Shown here one piece after another: positions 8,639 to 17,500 of a DNA stretch of 64,000 nt. The position numbers and the translations under genes are program-made. The notes beneath the pieces were generated by a model. That model searched no databases. It was not told the DNA's origin and worked only from the letters and a program-made list of their open reading frames with translations. Position 1 is the first letter of the stretch. Each line of letters begins with the position of its first letter. The DNA lies in assembly GCA_020635905.1 (NCBI GenBank), contig JACJYV010000001.1:372001-436000 (forward strand). The letters run 5' to 3'. Source of the stretch: Bacteroidia bacterium. Its GTDB lineage: Bacteria > Bacteroidota > Bacteroidia > J057 > JADKCL01.

Positions 8639-9581
8639 AGCCATTTTCAGGAAAAGCTCCCAGGTGAATCAGGGCTGCACCCGCATTGACCACAGGCTTA
8701 CGGTTAATGCCCAAAACCATCCCGTCTCCGGGTGATTTCACGTATTTCAGCACTTCTCCAAATGGATCGCCAATAGAAAACAGTCGTTGACCCAATTTTA
8801 CCTTATCTCCAGACTTGACCATAGGCACGGCCATCCCGGAAATCTTGGCCCTGACCCAGGTTGAATCCTTTAATACAGAAGTTTCTTTGGCTTCCACCCC
8901 AAAATTTCGCAGCCCGCGGGCCTGCATGAGGCGTTTGGTGCCGGCAATCCCCTCGGCAATGGCATATTCATCGAGGTGCTGGGACTGACCGCCTTCAAAA
9001 ACCAGAATGGATTTCCCTTTTTTCCAGGCTTCCTTGCGGAATGAGCCGGGAATGAGGTTGGAATTGATGGTCAGGGGCGCCCCAAACTGCATGGCCAGCT
9101 CCCGGTTTTCGGGAATATCCAGCACGCAGCGGGTCTGGGGGAAATTGGAAATCTGATCCCCACCCGTATGAAAATCCACCCCAATGTCCACCAGAGGGAT
9201 AATCTGGGTCATGAGCACATCCGCAATGCGGCGGGCCAAAGACCCAGTTTTCCCGCCGGGAAAACTGCGGTTCAGGTCCTTTCCGTCGGGCAAACTGCGG
9301 GTGTGGTGGAGAAACCCGTAAATATTCACAATGGGAATTGCGATCACCGTCCCTGTTTCGGGCTTCAGGGAGCCGTCCATGATCATGCGACGCAGGGTTT
9401 CCGTTCCGTTGAATTCGTCGCCGTGGATGCCCGCAGTAAGCAACAGGGTTGGTCCCGGGGCTTTGGCCCTGTACACGTAAACGGGCATTTTCACCTCCAG
9501 GTGAATGGGCAGTCTCGCAATATCCAGATCAATGCGGGCGTCTTTGCCCGCGGCAATGGTTTTATTCCCAATCTTCATCAA
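8607..9581 (-). CDS. Succinylglutamate desuccinylase/aspartoacylase-family zinc hydrolase
   Basis: A 324-residue AstE/AspA-type (M14-like) metallohydrolase. Zinc ligands are in 'GIHGDEFNG' (His53, Glu56) and a later His in 'VDFHTGG', the usual HXXE...H set. The C-terminus ('VKSGDKVKLGQRLFSIGDPFGE') looks like a small biotinyl/lipoyl-like barrel common in this subfamily. It starts 4 bp inside the 3' end of rimK (ATGA overlap) and is third in an operon with a retropepsin-like protease and RimK. Given RimK's glutamate-ligase activity, this enzyme may trim amide-linked glutamates; that role is inference. Its 3' end overlaps the convergent glycine-rich gene by 32 bp. Confidence 0.85.
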   Translation of the reverse strand: MMKIGNKTIAAGKDARIDLDIARLPIHLEVKMPVYVYRAKAPGPTLLLTAGIHGDEFNGTETLRRMIMDGSLKPETGTVIAIPIVNIYGFLHHTRSLPDGKDLNRSFPGGKTGSLARRIADVLMTQIIPLVDIGVDFHTGGDQISNFPQTRCVLDIPENRELAMQFGAPLTINSNLIPGSFRKEAWKKGKSILVFEGGQSQHLDEYAIAEGIAGTKRLMQARGLRNFGVEAKETSVLKDSTWVRAKISGMAVPMVKSGDKVKLGQRLFSIGDPFGEVLKYVKSPGDGMVLGINRKPVVNAGAALIHLGAFPENGFKNGSKTDSD

Positions 9582-10480
9582 ACGCCTACTTTATCGCGGT
9601 TATCCTGGCCGGCTTTGGAGGCAACATAGTAAATGATTTCCTCGGCAATATCTTCGCCAGTCACCCCTTCAATGCCTTCCAGGCCGGGGGAGGAATTCAC
9701 TTCCAGTACCAACGGACCTCTGGAAGAAGGTAAAAGGTCCACCCCTGCGATATTCAGCCCCAGGGCTTTGGCCGCAGTCAGGGCAGTGGTTTTCTCCTGT
9801 TCGGTCAGTTCGACGCGTTCCCCAATCCCTCCGCGGTGCAGATTGGAGCGAAATTCTCCCTCAGGAGCCTGGCGGCGCATCCCACCAACCACCCTTCCAT
9901 TCACAATAAAAGCCCGGATGTCTGTGCCTTCAGCTTCAGAAATGAATTCCTGGACCAGGATATTGGTTTTCAGGGAGTAAAATGCCTCAATTACAGACTG
10001 GGCTGCTTTGCGGGTTTCCGCCAGCACCACTCCCAACCCCTGGGTTCCTTCCAGCAGTTTGATTACCACAGGCGTTCCACCCACACTTTTGATAATGTCT
10101 TTGATATCTGCCCCTGAGCGGGCAAAAACCGTTTTGGGCATACCTACGCGGGCCTTGGAAAGGACCTGGATGGTTCTGAGCTTGTCGCGGGAACGTACAA
10201 TGGCCTGGGAAGGATTGGCGGAAAATACGCCCATCATTTCAAATTGCCTCACCACAGAAGCCCCGTAAAAGGTCACGGACGACCCGATGCGGGGAATGAT
10301 GGCATCTATATTATTCAGGACCGCACCTTCGTAGTGTAAGGTTGGATTTCCCTGCTCGACCACCACCGAACAACGGGTATGGTCAATGATTCTCATTTTA
10401 TGGCCCTGCGCTTCCCCAGCTTCCACCAGCCTTTTGGTGGAGTAGAGGTCCGGACCGCGGGAAAGAATAGCTATGTTCAT
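9578..10480 (-). CDS. rimK: RimK-type ATP-grasp glutamate ligase
   Basis: A 300-residue protein, the same length as E. coli RimK and similar along its whole length. It begins MNIAILSRGPDLYSTKRL and has 'PRIGSSVTFYG', 'KLLEGTQGLGVVLAET' (ATP-grasp lysine and glycine loop), 'FRSNLHRGG' and the Mg-binding 'VLEVNSSPGLEGIE'. RimK adds glutamates to the C-terminus of ribosomal protein S6 and can make poly-alpha-glutamate. It overlaps its neighbours by 4 bp on both sides, so expression is coupled with the putative protease upstream and hydrolase downstream. The family call is firm; the substrate in this organism is not proven. Confidence 0.92.
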   Translation of the reverse strand: MNIAILSRGPDLYSTKRLVEAGEAQGHKMRIIDHTRCSVVVEQGNPTLHYEGAVLNNIDAIIPRIGSSVTFYGASVVRQFEMMGVFSANPSQAIVRSRDKLRTIQVLSKARVGMPKTVFARSGADIKDIIKSVGGTPVVIKLLEGTQGLGVVLAETRKAAQSVIEAFYSLKTNILVQEFISEAEGTDIRAFIVNGRVVGGMRRQAPEGEFRSNLHRGGIGERVELTEQEKTTALTAAKALGLNIAGVDLLPSSRGPLVLEVNSSPGLEGIEGVTGEDIAEEIIYYVASKAGQDNRDKVGV

Positions 10481-10938
10481 TTTCCTTTGCGCTTATTTTT
10501 CAATTCGAATGAAAGGTAATTTTGTGATACATCCACCATAAATCTTTTATTGAGCAACTTTCTGCCCAAAAGAACGGGGGTTTCCATAGCAGAGCGATCG
10601 GCCAGCGAGAACTCGGCTCTATGGACCTTATTGAACAGTTTGATTTTGGTTTTGACAATGAACCTGTTTTCTGCATCCCCTGAGGAATTTTTGATCAGTT
10701 TGTAGGCCTCCACGGGCAAAACGTAGTGTACAGGCTCGGTCAGGGAATGAGAATGGTGTAAAAAAGTGAATTCAACATGCAATTTTCCGTCCTTCATCAC
10801 CGGGCTCAATTCGGAAACATGCAAGGCAGATGTGTAAGCCCCTGTATCCACTTTGGCTTCCACATCCATCAAATCCAAATCGGGGAAATCCACTTTATCC
10901 CGGCGGCCAATCAGTATCTTTTTACTGGGAAGGGTCAT
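10477..10938 (-). CDS. Retropepsin-like ATP-dependent zinc protease family protein (RimB-like)
   Basis: A 153-residue protein with the aspartic-protease-like motif DTGA at residues 31-34 inside 'AKVDTGAYTSALH', and a late 'VLLGRKLL' matching the hydrophobic-hydrophobic-G motif of retropepsins. This family (often labelled ATP-dependent zinc protease; RimB in Pseudomonas) commonly neighbours RimK, where RimB counteracts S6 glutamylation. It is first in the leftward operon and overlaps rimK by 4 bp. The start at 10938 is 75 bp from the divergent DUF6843-like gene. Confidence 0.82.
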   Translation of the reverse strand: MTLPSKKILIGRRDKVDFPDLDLMDVEAKVDTGAYTSALHVSELSPVMKDGKLHVEFTFLHHSHSLTEPVHYVLPVEAYKLIKNSSGDAENRFIVKTKIKLFNKVHRAEFSLADRSAMETPVLLGRKLLNKRFMVDVSQNYLSFELKNKRKGK

Positions 10939-10986
10939 TGATCTTCAGACAATTTGAATTGATCCCACAAAGAAGGAGAATTTCTA

Positions 10987-10994
10987 TAACTTTG
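10987..10994 (+). promoter_or_regulatory. Bacteroidota -7-like element TAACTTTG
   Basis: An exact TAnnTTTG match 18 bp upstream of the ATG at 11013. No TTG stands at the usual 19-21 bp upstream spacing, so this is a half-supported promoter call. Confidence 0.4.
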
Positions 10995-11012
10995 CAACCA
11001 AATTTAACGCTG

Positions 11013-11591
11013 ATGCTCAAAAAGTTTACCCGTTTGAAGCTCCTGGATAAGATCCTGATTATTTCAGGGCTGACCCTGCTGGCGGGACTTGTTTTGTATG
11101 TGTTTTTCTCCAAACGCCCTGACCGTCATTTTGTGGTTCCTGCGGGTTATGAAGGCTGGGTGACCATTCGCTACGAAAAGCCAGATGCTTCCCCCTTTCC
11201 CCTGGAAAACGGAGCGATCATGATTCGGGTTTCAGATTCAGGCTATGCTGAAACTTCTGACCGCTATATGAAAGGCTGGGGTCGGGATGAATTTTTTACC
11301 CTGGAAAATGGAAAAGAGATTCCCCTGGAATACTCCCGCAAGGAAGGTGTAGAACGGGTTTTTCGGGTGCATCACCGCCTGGCAGAATACAAAAACTGGG
11401 ATGATCTGATTGTGACAATGGAACCCAATTCGGATACTTCCCTTTTCGACGGGACCAAAATTTCACGGGAAGATACCACGGTCAGTGTCAATGCAGGTCG
11501 CAAGCTGATGCAGCATTTTTACCTGACGAATGAGTATAAAAAAGAGTTTTATGAGCCCCCGGCCATGCCTCCTCACCGCAAGAAATGGTGA
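11013..11591 (+). CDS. Single-pass membrane protein, DUF6843-like
   Basis: The ATG at 11013 gives 192 residues; the longer open frame from 10830 overlaps the divergent protease gene and is rejected. A basic N-terminus (MLKKFTRLKLLDK) precedes one membrane segment at about 13-32. The rest is extracytoplasmic, opening with 'HFVVPAGYEGWVTIRYEKP', which resembles DUF6843 domains ('vP.gY.GWv.i.y'). Function is unknown. It precedes the rpsP promoter. Confidence 0.6.
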   Translation: MLKKFTRLKLLDKILIISGLTLLAGLVLYVFFSKRPDRHFVVPAGYEGWVTIRYEKPDASPFPLENGAIMIRVSDSGYAETSDRYMKGWGRDEFFTLENGKEIPLEYSRKEGVERVFRVHHRLAEYKNWDDLIVTMEPNSDTSLFDGTKISREDTTVSVNAGRKLMQHFYLTNEYKKEFYEPPAMPPHRKKW

Positions 11592-11625
11592 AATTTTTTC
11601 CTTTTGGAAAAAAAGATAAACAAAA

Positions 11626-11656
11626 TTGGAAAAAATCCCTGAAAGGCTTATTTTTG
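11626..11656 (+). promoter_or_regulatory. Promoter of rpsP-rimM (TTG-N20-TATTTTTG)
   Basis: TTG at 11626-11628 and TATTTTTG at 11649-11656 with a 20-bp spacer match the Bacteroidota housekeeping promoter. It is about 50 bp upstream of the rpsP start, leaving an AT-rich leader. Confidence 0.75.
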
Positions 11657-11705
11657 CAGTTCGTTAAAAATTACGAGTAGAAAAAATCGTTATTACAATA
11701 GTAAC

Positions 11706-12266
11706 ATGCCAGTAAAACTGAGATTAAGAAGACTTGGATCCAAAGGACGTCCTTATTACCATATTGTAGCGGCTGATTCCCGTTCCCCCCGGGATGGGAA
11801 ATTTCTCGAAAAAATCGGCACTTACAATCCAATCACCACTCCCGCTGAAATCACCGTTGACAACGAGCGGGCAGTTTATTGGTTGAAATCAGGTGCTCAG
11901 CCCACCAATACCGTTCGTGCCATCCTGCGCTACACGGGAGCCAATCTGAAATTTGCGCTGCACAAGCAGGGAAAAACTGAGGAAGAAGCTGAAGCTATTT
12001 TCAACCGTTGGTTTGACGACAAGCAAAGCCGAATTTCCGATAAGAAAACCCGCGTTCGCAACGAAGCTGCTGCCGCTGAAAAAGCTGCTCTGGAAGCTGA
12101 AGCCAAAAAACGCGAAGAAACTGCGGCCCGTATCGCTGCCAAAAACCGTCCTGAAGAGGTAGCAGTTGAAGAAGAAGCTGCTGCTGAAGTTGAGGAAACG
12201 GTTGAAGCAGTTGCTGAGGAGGCTCCCGTTGAGGAAGCTCCCGCCGAAGAAACTTCCGCTGAATAA
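11706..12266 (+). CDS. rpsP: 30S ribosomal protein S16 with acidic C-terminal extension
   Basis: The first ~85 residues are canonical S16 (MPVKLRLRRLGSKGRPYYHIV, 'DGKFLEKIGTYNP', 'GAQPTNTVRAIL'). The protein is 186 residues, about twice the usual length. The extra 100 residues are charged, then Ala/Glu-rich with repeats of the AEE/VEEA type, probably disordered. Such tails are common in Bacteroidota S16. It is followed 5 bp later by rimM, the usual pairing. Confidence 0.97.
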   Translation: MPVKLRLRRLGSKGRPYYHIVAADSRSPRDGKFLEKIGTYNPITTPAEITVDNERAVYWLKSGAQPTNTVRAILRYTGANLKFALHKQGKTEEEAEAIFNRWFDDKQSRISDKKTRVRNEAAAAEKAALEAEAKKREETAARIAAKNRPEEVAVEEEAAAEVEETVEAVAEEAPVEEAPAEETSAE

Positions 12267-12271
12267 TTCAG

Positions 12272-12799
12272 ATGAACGTTGAGGATTGCTTCCATGCGGG
12301 TTTTATTGCCCGTGCTCATGGAATCAAAGGTGAGTTAAGGGTAATCTTCGACGTTGACGACATCAACGCTTATAAAAAGAAAGCGTCAGTTTATCTCCTG
12401 AGGGAGGGAAAACTGACGCTTTTTTCTGTTCAGTATATTCGCCTTTTATCGGGTCGCGAGGCTTTGGTCAAATTCAAAGATGTAGAAGACCGCACCCAGG
12501 CCGAGGCAATGGCAGGCACCCCTGTCCTGCTGCCATTGTCCGAGCTGCCCGAACTTTCGGGCAATAAATTTTACTACCACGAAATCGTGGGATTCCAGGT
12601 TGAGGACCAGCAGCATGGCACGTTAGGTAAGGTCCGCGAAGTACGGGAAATGCCCGGCCAGGACCTCATTTTGATGGTTCACGAGGGAAAGGAAGTCCTG
12701 ATCCCGATCACGGACCAGATCGTGTTGCGTCCCGACCGCGAGCGCAAAGTACTGGAAACGAACCTCCCCGAAGGATTGCTCGAAGTTTACATGGAGTAG
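12272..12799 (+). CDS. rimM: Ribosome maturation factor RimM
   Basis: A 175-residue protein with the RimM N-domain ('GFIARAHGIKGELRV', 'SGREALVKFKDVEDRTQAEAM') and the C-terminal PRC-barrel ('YYHEIVGFQVEDQQHGTLGKV', ending 'VLIPITDQIV...LPEGLLEVY'). RimM binds S19 in the 30S head and helps 16S rRNA processing. It lies 5 bp after rpsP and shares its promoter; the usual trmD is not next. The following gene is convergent. Confidence 0.95.
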   Translation: MNVEDCFHAGFIARAHGIKGELRVIFDVDDINAYKKKASVYLLREGKLTLFSVQYIRLLSGREALVKFKDVEDRTQAEAMAGTPVLLPLSELPELSGNKFYYHEIVGFQVEDQQHGTLGKVREVREMPGQDLILMVHEGKEVLIPITDQIVLRPDRERKVLETNLPEGLLEVYME

Positions 12800-12820
12800 T
12801 TTCCCAGCCTGATTTCCAAA

Positions 12821-13786
12821 TTATTCCAGACCAAGTTCCTGCCTCAGATACTGGTCCGAATTGTGGTTTCGGCTCCAGTAATCCAGCATTTTCATGCCCT
12901 TGCGGGTGGCTTTGGTGGTCAACACTTTGGCATTTTCGCCCCAGCCGCTTTGGAAAGTATCTTCCCACCCGTAAATCTCATAAGGAAATTTCAACCCAAA
13001 AGTAATGGACAAGGTCCGTCCACCATCCGGGTAGTTGACGGAAAAGGTGCGGGCCAGTTTGCCTTCCCATTGGGCGTCGGTCAGGGTAGCCAGGGCTTTT
13101 TCAGGCTCCAGCGGACGATGGCGCAGGCGGGAAGCAAAGCTGGAAGGGATGATGCGGATCTCCCCAGAAGGCAGGGATTCAGGAGCCAGGCGAATGCGGG
13201 TCCAGAGCTCATCCTCCAGCCAGACGGCGTCGATTTTACGTTCAGAATCCCCTTCAGACTCAAAATAGGAATGTTCCTCCACGTTATACTTTCCGCCCCT
13301 CAGGTTGAGTTGGGTATAGGTATGACCGCACCACTCCTGGCTGGCAGTGGCGATTTTGAGGCTGTGTGGGAAATTATTGAGGTCAGTGGGAGTAAAAACG
13401 GACATCATCATGTGGTAAGGATAGATTCCCGTGATGAAGTCTTTGGTGAAATTCACTTTCAAAATCGGGGTGGAAGGGGCTTCTTTGCGGTCTGCCTTGA
13501 CCTGGCGATCCAGATAGAGGTCCTCGGTTACGAAAACGAGGACGGCATCTCCTTTGCGCATCTCCCCATAACGGGCCTGCTCCAATTGATAGGAGCTGAT
13601 TTCGGCTGTGCCCGCGTACCAGTAATCGTGAAATTCCTTGCTGTAGGTAAATGGTTTTTCGCCCCCGGTAGTCACGGACTCATTATCAGGGGCAGCATCG
13701 GGGTGGGTTGCCGAAGCTTTGCCACAACCCTGAATTACCCAAAAACCTGTCAAAAGCAAGCATAGCAGGAGTATATTGGTCTTCAT
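12821..13786 (-). CDS. Bacteroidota lipoprotein of unknown function
   Basis: The ATG at 13786 gives 321 residues starting MKTNILLLCLLLTGFWVIQGC, a lipoprotein signal with the modified cysteine at 21. The frame has another ATG 7 codons upstream. The body contains 'DYWYAGTAEISSYQLEQARYG' and 'VLVFVTEDL', a pattern I associate with a conserved Bacteroidota family sometimes labelled septum formation inhibitor Maf without real Maf similarity. Function is unknown; it is probably periplasmic, anchored in a membrane. It converges on rimM with a 21-bp gap. Confidence 0.7.
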   Translation of the reverse strand: MKTNILLLCLLLTGFWVIQGCGKASATHPDAAPDNESVTTGGEKPFTYSKEFHDYWYAGTAEISSYQLEQARYGEMRKGDAVLVFVTEDLYLDRQVKADRKEAPSTPILKVNFTKDFITGIYPYHMMMSVFTPTDLNNFPHSLKIATASQEWCGHTYTQLNLRGGKYNVEEHSYFESEGDSERKIDAVWLEDELWTRIRLAPESLPSGEIRIIPSSFASRLRHRPLEPEKALATLTDAQWEGKLARTFSVNYPDGGRTLSITFGLKFPYEIYGWEDTFQSGWGENAKVLTTKATRKGMKMLDYWSRNHNSDQYLRQELGLE

Positions 13787-13857
13787 AGGATTCGAAATTT
13801 TATGCATCCAAAATAAGGAAATACCAAAGATTGATCACTGACAAAAGTCACTACAGG

Positions 13858-13967
13858 GAATAAACAATTTTTCCCGCAAAAAGATATGTATTTGATGCTT
13901 TTGGGAAATACTTTTGTATCCCTCAAACGGAATTCAGATTTCGTGCGAAGTTTTGGGTTATTAGCTC
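13858..13967 (+). repeat. Upstream copy of a 110-bp direct repeat (tRNA-Val promoter and 5' end)
   Basis: 110 bp identical except two bases to 14343-14452, exactly 485 bp apart. It carries the promoter region and first 13 bases of tRNA-Val. One of the two differences (A at 13886, T at 14371) changes the -33 TTG of the promoter to ATG. Confidence 0.95.
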
Positions 13968-14031
13968 TCCCGAATGCGTTCGGGATGGTTCAGAGCATCG
14001 CCTTGACAGGGCGGGGTCACTGGTTCAACCC
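13955..14031 (+). pseudogene. Broken tRNA-Val(GAC) copy
   Basis: It shares the first 13 bases and the anticodon arm with the intact tRNA at 14440, but AGT of the D-loop is replaced by an 18-bp palindrome (13968-13985, TCCCGAA-TGCG-TTCGGGA). One G of the variable loop is lost, and GAGTCCAGTAT is deleted from the T-arm/acceptor, leaving 'TTCAACCC'. It cannot form a tRNA. It lies 17 bp upstream of the GIY-YIG gene. Confidence 0.88.
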
Positions 14032-14048
14032 TCTTTATTAAAGTCTCC

Positions 14049-14348
14049 ATGTTTTTCCTTTACATTATTTTTAGCCCAAGCCGGGACAAGTTCTACATTG
14101 GTATAACTGACGATCTCTCCAGAAGGTTGGAGGAACACAATTCGGGCATTCGAAATCAATTTACCAAGTCTGGTATTCCTTGGGTCCTTCAAATCGCTTT
14201 TGAACTTCCTGATAGGCGGACAGCCACCCAATTGGAGCTTAAATTCAAGAAGTCAAAAAACAGAGGGATTGTAGAATGGGTCGTTGCTTCAAAATTACTT
14301 CCTCCCAAATGGGGCTTTGAACCAATTGCTGTCATTGTAAAAGAATAA
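14049..14348 (+). CDS. GIY-YIG nuclease, single-domain (UPF0213/YhbQ-like)
   Basis: A 99-residue protein that is just the GIY-YIG domain: 'FLYIIFSP...KFYIGITDDLSRRLEEHNSG' gives the paired YII/YIG strands, the catalytic Arg and the following His. A Glu in 'ATQLELKFKKSKNR' completes the expected set. No DNA-binding domain is attached. In Bacteroidota such small genes are often many-copy and sit beside tRNA and rRNA genes. Here it lies between a broken and an intact tRNA-Val, and its stop (14346-14348) is inside the first six bases of the downstream repeat copy, so gene and repeat boundaries coincide. The activity looks intact; its role as a mobile nuclease is inference. Confidence 0.88.
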   Translation: MFFLYIIFSPSRDKFYIGITDDLSRRLEEHNSGIRNQFTKSGIPWVLQIAFELPDRRTATQLELKFKKSKNRGIVEWVVASKLLPPKWGFEPIAVIVKE

Positions 14349-14452
14349 ACAATTTTTCCCGCAAAAAGATTTGTATTTGATTCTTTTGGGAAATACTTTT
14401 GTATCCCTCAAACGGAATTCAGATTTCGTGCGAAGTTTTGGGTTATTAGCTC
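14343..14452 (+). repeat. Downstream copy of the 110-bp direct repeat (intact promoter)
   Basis: Partner of 13858-13967. It includes the GIY-YIG stop codon, the working tRNA-Val promoter and the tRNA 5' end. Confidence 0.95.
14370..14401 (+). promoter_or_regulatory. Promoter of tRNA-Val (TTTG-N20-TACTTTTG)
   Basis: TTTG at 14370-14373 and TACTTTTG at 14394-14401 with a 20-bp spacer match the Bacteroidota consensus exactly. The mature tRNA begins 39 bp downstream. In the upstream repeat copy TTTG is TATG. Confidence 0.78.
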
Positions 14453-14514
14453 AGTTGGTTCAGAGCATCGCCTTGACAGGGCGGGGGTCACTGGTTCGAG
14501 TCCAGTATAACCCA
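14440..14514 (+). tRNA. tRNA-Val(GAC)
   Basis: 75 nt. The acceptor stem GGGTTAT/ATAACCC is perfect. The D-stem is GCTC/GAGC, the anticodon stem TCGCC/GGCGG with loop TTGACAG (anticodon GAC), and the T-stem ACTGG/CCAGT with loop TTCGAGT. The discriminator is A; the CCA end is not encoded. A terminator hairpin follows at once. Confidence 0.95.
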
Positions 14515-14517
14515 CAG

Positions 14518-14545
14518 AAAGGTTCCGGCAAAGGAACCTTTTTTT
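14518..14545 (+). terminator. Rho-independent terminator of tRNA-Val
   Basis: AAGGTTCC (14519-14526) pairs with GGAACCTT (14533-14540), followed by a T run. Confidence 0.88.
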
Positions 14546-14564
14546 GTTATTAGAAATCATCCTT

Positions 14565-17500
14565 ATGCGAACCATCGAAATCAGGACCATTGTCCTGTGT
14601 TTAATCTTATTCCTGCCATTTGTCACCTTCGCCCAGACCCAGGTCGATTTGCGGGTGCTTATGGCCGATCCCAACGCCAATTACCACCAGGTGGTAGCCT
14701 ATGGGGATTCACTTTTTGCGGGTGGTGGCCCGGTTAGTTCCACCGGGCCAATTGACGAAGCCCTGGCCAAGGAATTTGGCCGCTGGCAGGAGTTTTGGCA
14801 TACCCGCTTATATGACAGTGCAAAAACGGGAGACCGCACCTGGGCCAATCTTGCCCTGAGTGAGTTTTATAAAACGGGAAATCAATGTGAAATTCCGGGC
14901 AAAAATCCGGTGGAATCCTGGGTACCCATGGGTCCGTTTGGCGATTCATTGCATTGGTTAGGGAGGGTGCAATCTGTTTTTTATCACCCCAACTGGCCCA
15001 AACGGCTTTATATAGGTTCCCAAACGGGCGGCCTTTTCCGCACCCAGGATTTTACCGTGACCAACCCCGTTTGGGAAAATGTTACCGATCTCAACGGATT
15101 TCCCGGCTGCGGCATTTTCGACATTGTGTCCAGCCCGGACGGCAAGGATATTTTTCTGGCTACGGGCTCAGATTTGTACCAGAATTACTCCATTGGGATG
15201 ATTAAATCCACGGATTACGGCCAAAACTGGAACCTTTCCACCCTTACTTTTAACGCCTCAGAAAAGCAGGAACTGCGAAAACTCCTCTTACATCCCGAGT
15301 ACGGGAATCCAAACAGCCCTCATCAAAATACGATTTACGCGCTGACCCCGTTTGAGGTGTTTTTTACCACAGACGGCACCAGCTGGAACAAACTGGGGTT
15401 CAGCAATTTCCCCAATTACAAAACCTTTAACCTTCAGGACATGGCCTTTGTGCCAGGCACCTTTAAGCTCCTGATCGGCGGTTTCGAATTGTTTATCTAC
15501 GATCCCAAGGGACAGCCTTCCCCCTGCCCAGGCGCCCAACTCAGCCCTCAGATCAAGCTTATTACCCAACTTTTGTCCGATCCCATTCCTTATGAAGTTA
15601 CCAATGGTGACCAATTTCGCGACATTCGCATTTCAACCCCTTTTCCTGCAGTAAAGAATTCAGGTATTTACTTTTTTTATAAGGCAGGTGGTCTCACATA
15701 TTCCACCCGCATTGATAAAATGAATGGAAGCTGTTCCACCTTTTCAAACTATTACAGCTCCATAATTTTGAGTGGCCCCATCTTTGAAGTCAGCCCGGGT
15801 GATAGCACCCGAATGTATATGGAGAACAAAAACAGGATGGTATGCCGAATTGAGGGAAATAGTAATTCTTTGACCATACTGGGCAACCTTCATAATGATA
15901 TTCGAAGTATCCAATTGATAAACGGCAATACCCAAGGGCAGTTTGAAGGGATTTTGGTGGGTAGTGATGGCGGAATCATGTATGCATTGAATCCTCCCAC
16001 CAATAGTAGGGCAAACTGGCAATCGAAAAATGGCATTGGATTGAACATTACCCAGTTTTGGAAAATTGGCGGTCACCCGGCTCTGCCAAACTACATTTAC
16101 GGAGGTTCACAGGATAATTCAGGACACATTTACCAAGATGGAAACTGGAGCCATAATATTTTAGGAGACCATTACGAATCAGTCATTGATGCCAACAAAC
16201 CCAATCTATTGTTCTACCAAAATAACCACAAAACCAAATTAGGGAGATCTTACAACCTTGGCAAAACGAGTTTATCGGTCAATTATCCTCCCGGACAGGG
16301 TTGCCCGGTGCCTGAAGGGTGTACTTTCACCAAAGCCATGAGTGTGGATGTAAATTCCAATCTGTATTACGGAGTCACCGGGGTATTCAAAAGCACGGAT
16401 GAAGGTAATACCTGGATCACTTTGCTCGATCCCAATTCTCCTCAGGTGGAACCCTTGCAAAAATTTCGCTTCATTGAAGCGGCTCCCTCCAACCCCAACA
16501 TCATCTACGCCGGGTGCAAAGTACCCGTGTATTCTGTCACCAACGTTTTTGAGAAACGATTTTTCAAAAGTACAGACGCGGGAAGCACCTGGACAGATAT
16601 TACGGGCAGGTTTTCCCTGCAAAACGGTGGTACTTATGGCATTCTGGACCACCCCATGACCAGTTTTGCGATTGATCCCCTCAATGCAGACCGCATCTGG
16701 ATCAGTATTGGTGGATTTTGGAAAAAATGTGGATTCAACCGGGTAAATGCATCCACGGACGGCGGCCACACCTGGGTCGATATATCAGCTGGCCTGCCTG
16801 ATTTTCCGGTCAACCAGATCAAATACCGCGAAGGAAGTAACGATCAGTTGTTTGCCGCTACAGATGTTGGAGTATATTATTGGAATGCGATTGACTCGGT
16901 CTGGCATCCATTCCGTGACAACCTGCCCCGCACCCTGGTCAGCGACCTCGAAATCAATACCTGTGCCGGAAAAATCAGGGCCAGCACCTTTGGCCGTGGG
17001 CTTTGGGAAGCGATGCTTCCCCCCATGGACCTGGCTGTGCCTGAGCAAATTGCCACCAACCAAACCTGGACTGACACGGTCTTCAAATACACGGACCTCT
17101 CCATTCCGCAAAACGTCACCCTGACCGTGAAAGGCGTACTCAGCATGGCCCATGGGCGTAAAATTACCATTCAGCGGGGCGGACGGCTCATTGTGGACGG
17201 CGGCACCATCACCAACCTGTGTGGCACCATGTGGGATGGAATCGAAATCCATGGCGACACGTCCAAACTGCAGGTGCAATTTGAAACCAGCCTTGACCCC
17301 AACCAGGGCACTTTGATCGTACGGAACAAAGGCACCCTGGAAAACGCCTGGCTGGCCGTGACGGTGAAGAAACCAGGGGATCTGGCTTATGGCGGCGGCC
17401 GTGTATTCGCCCGCCAGGCGATTTTCCGCAACAACCGCCGGGCCTTTGAATTTTACCCTTACCCAAAACTGAATTACAGCAAATTTGTGGATTGCACCTT

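Noticed and set aside
14371..14553. 60-codon plus-strand frame
   Set aside because: It runs through tRNA-Val and its terminator.
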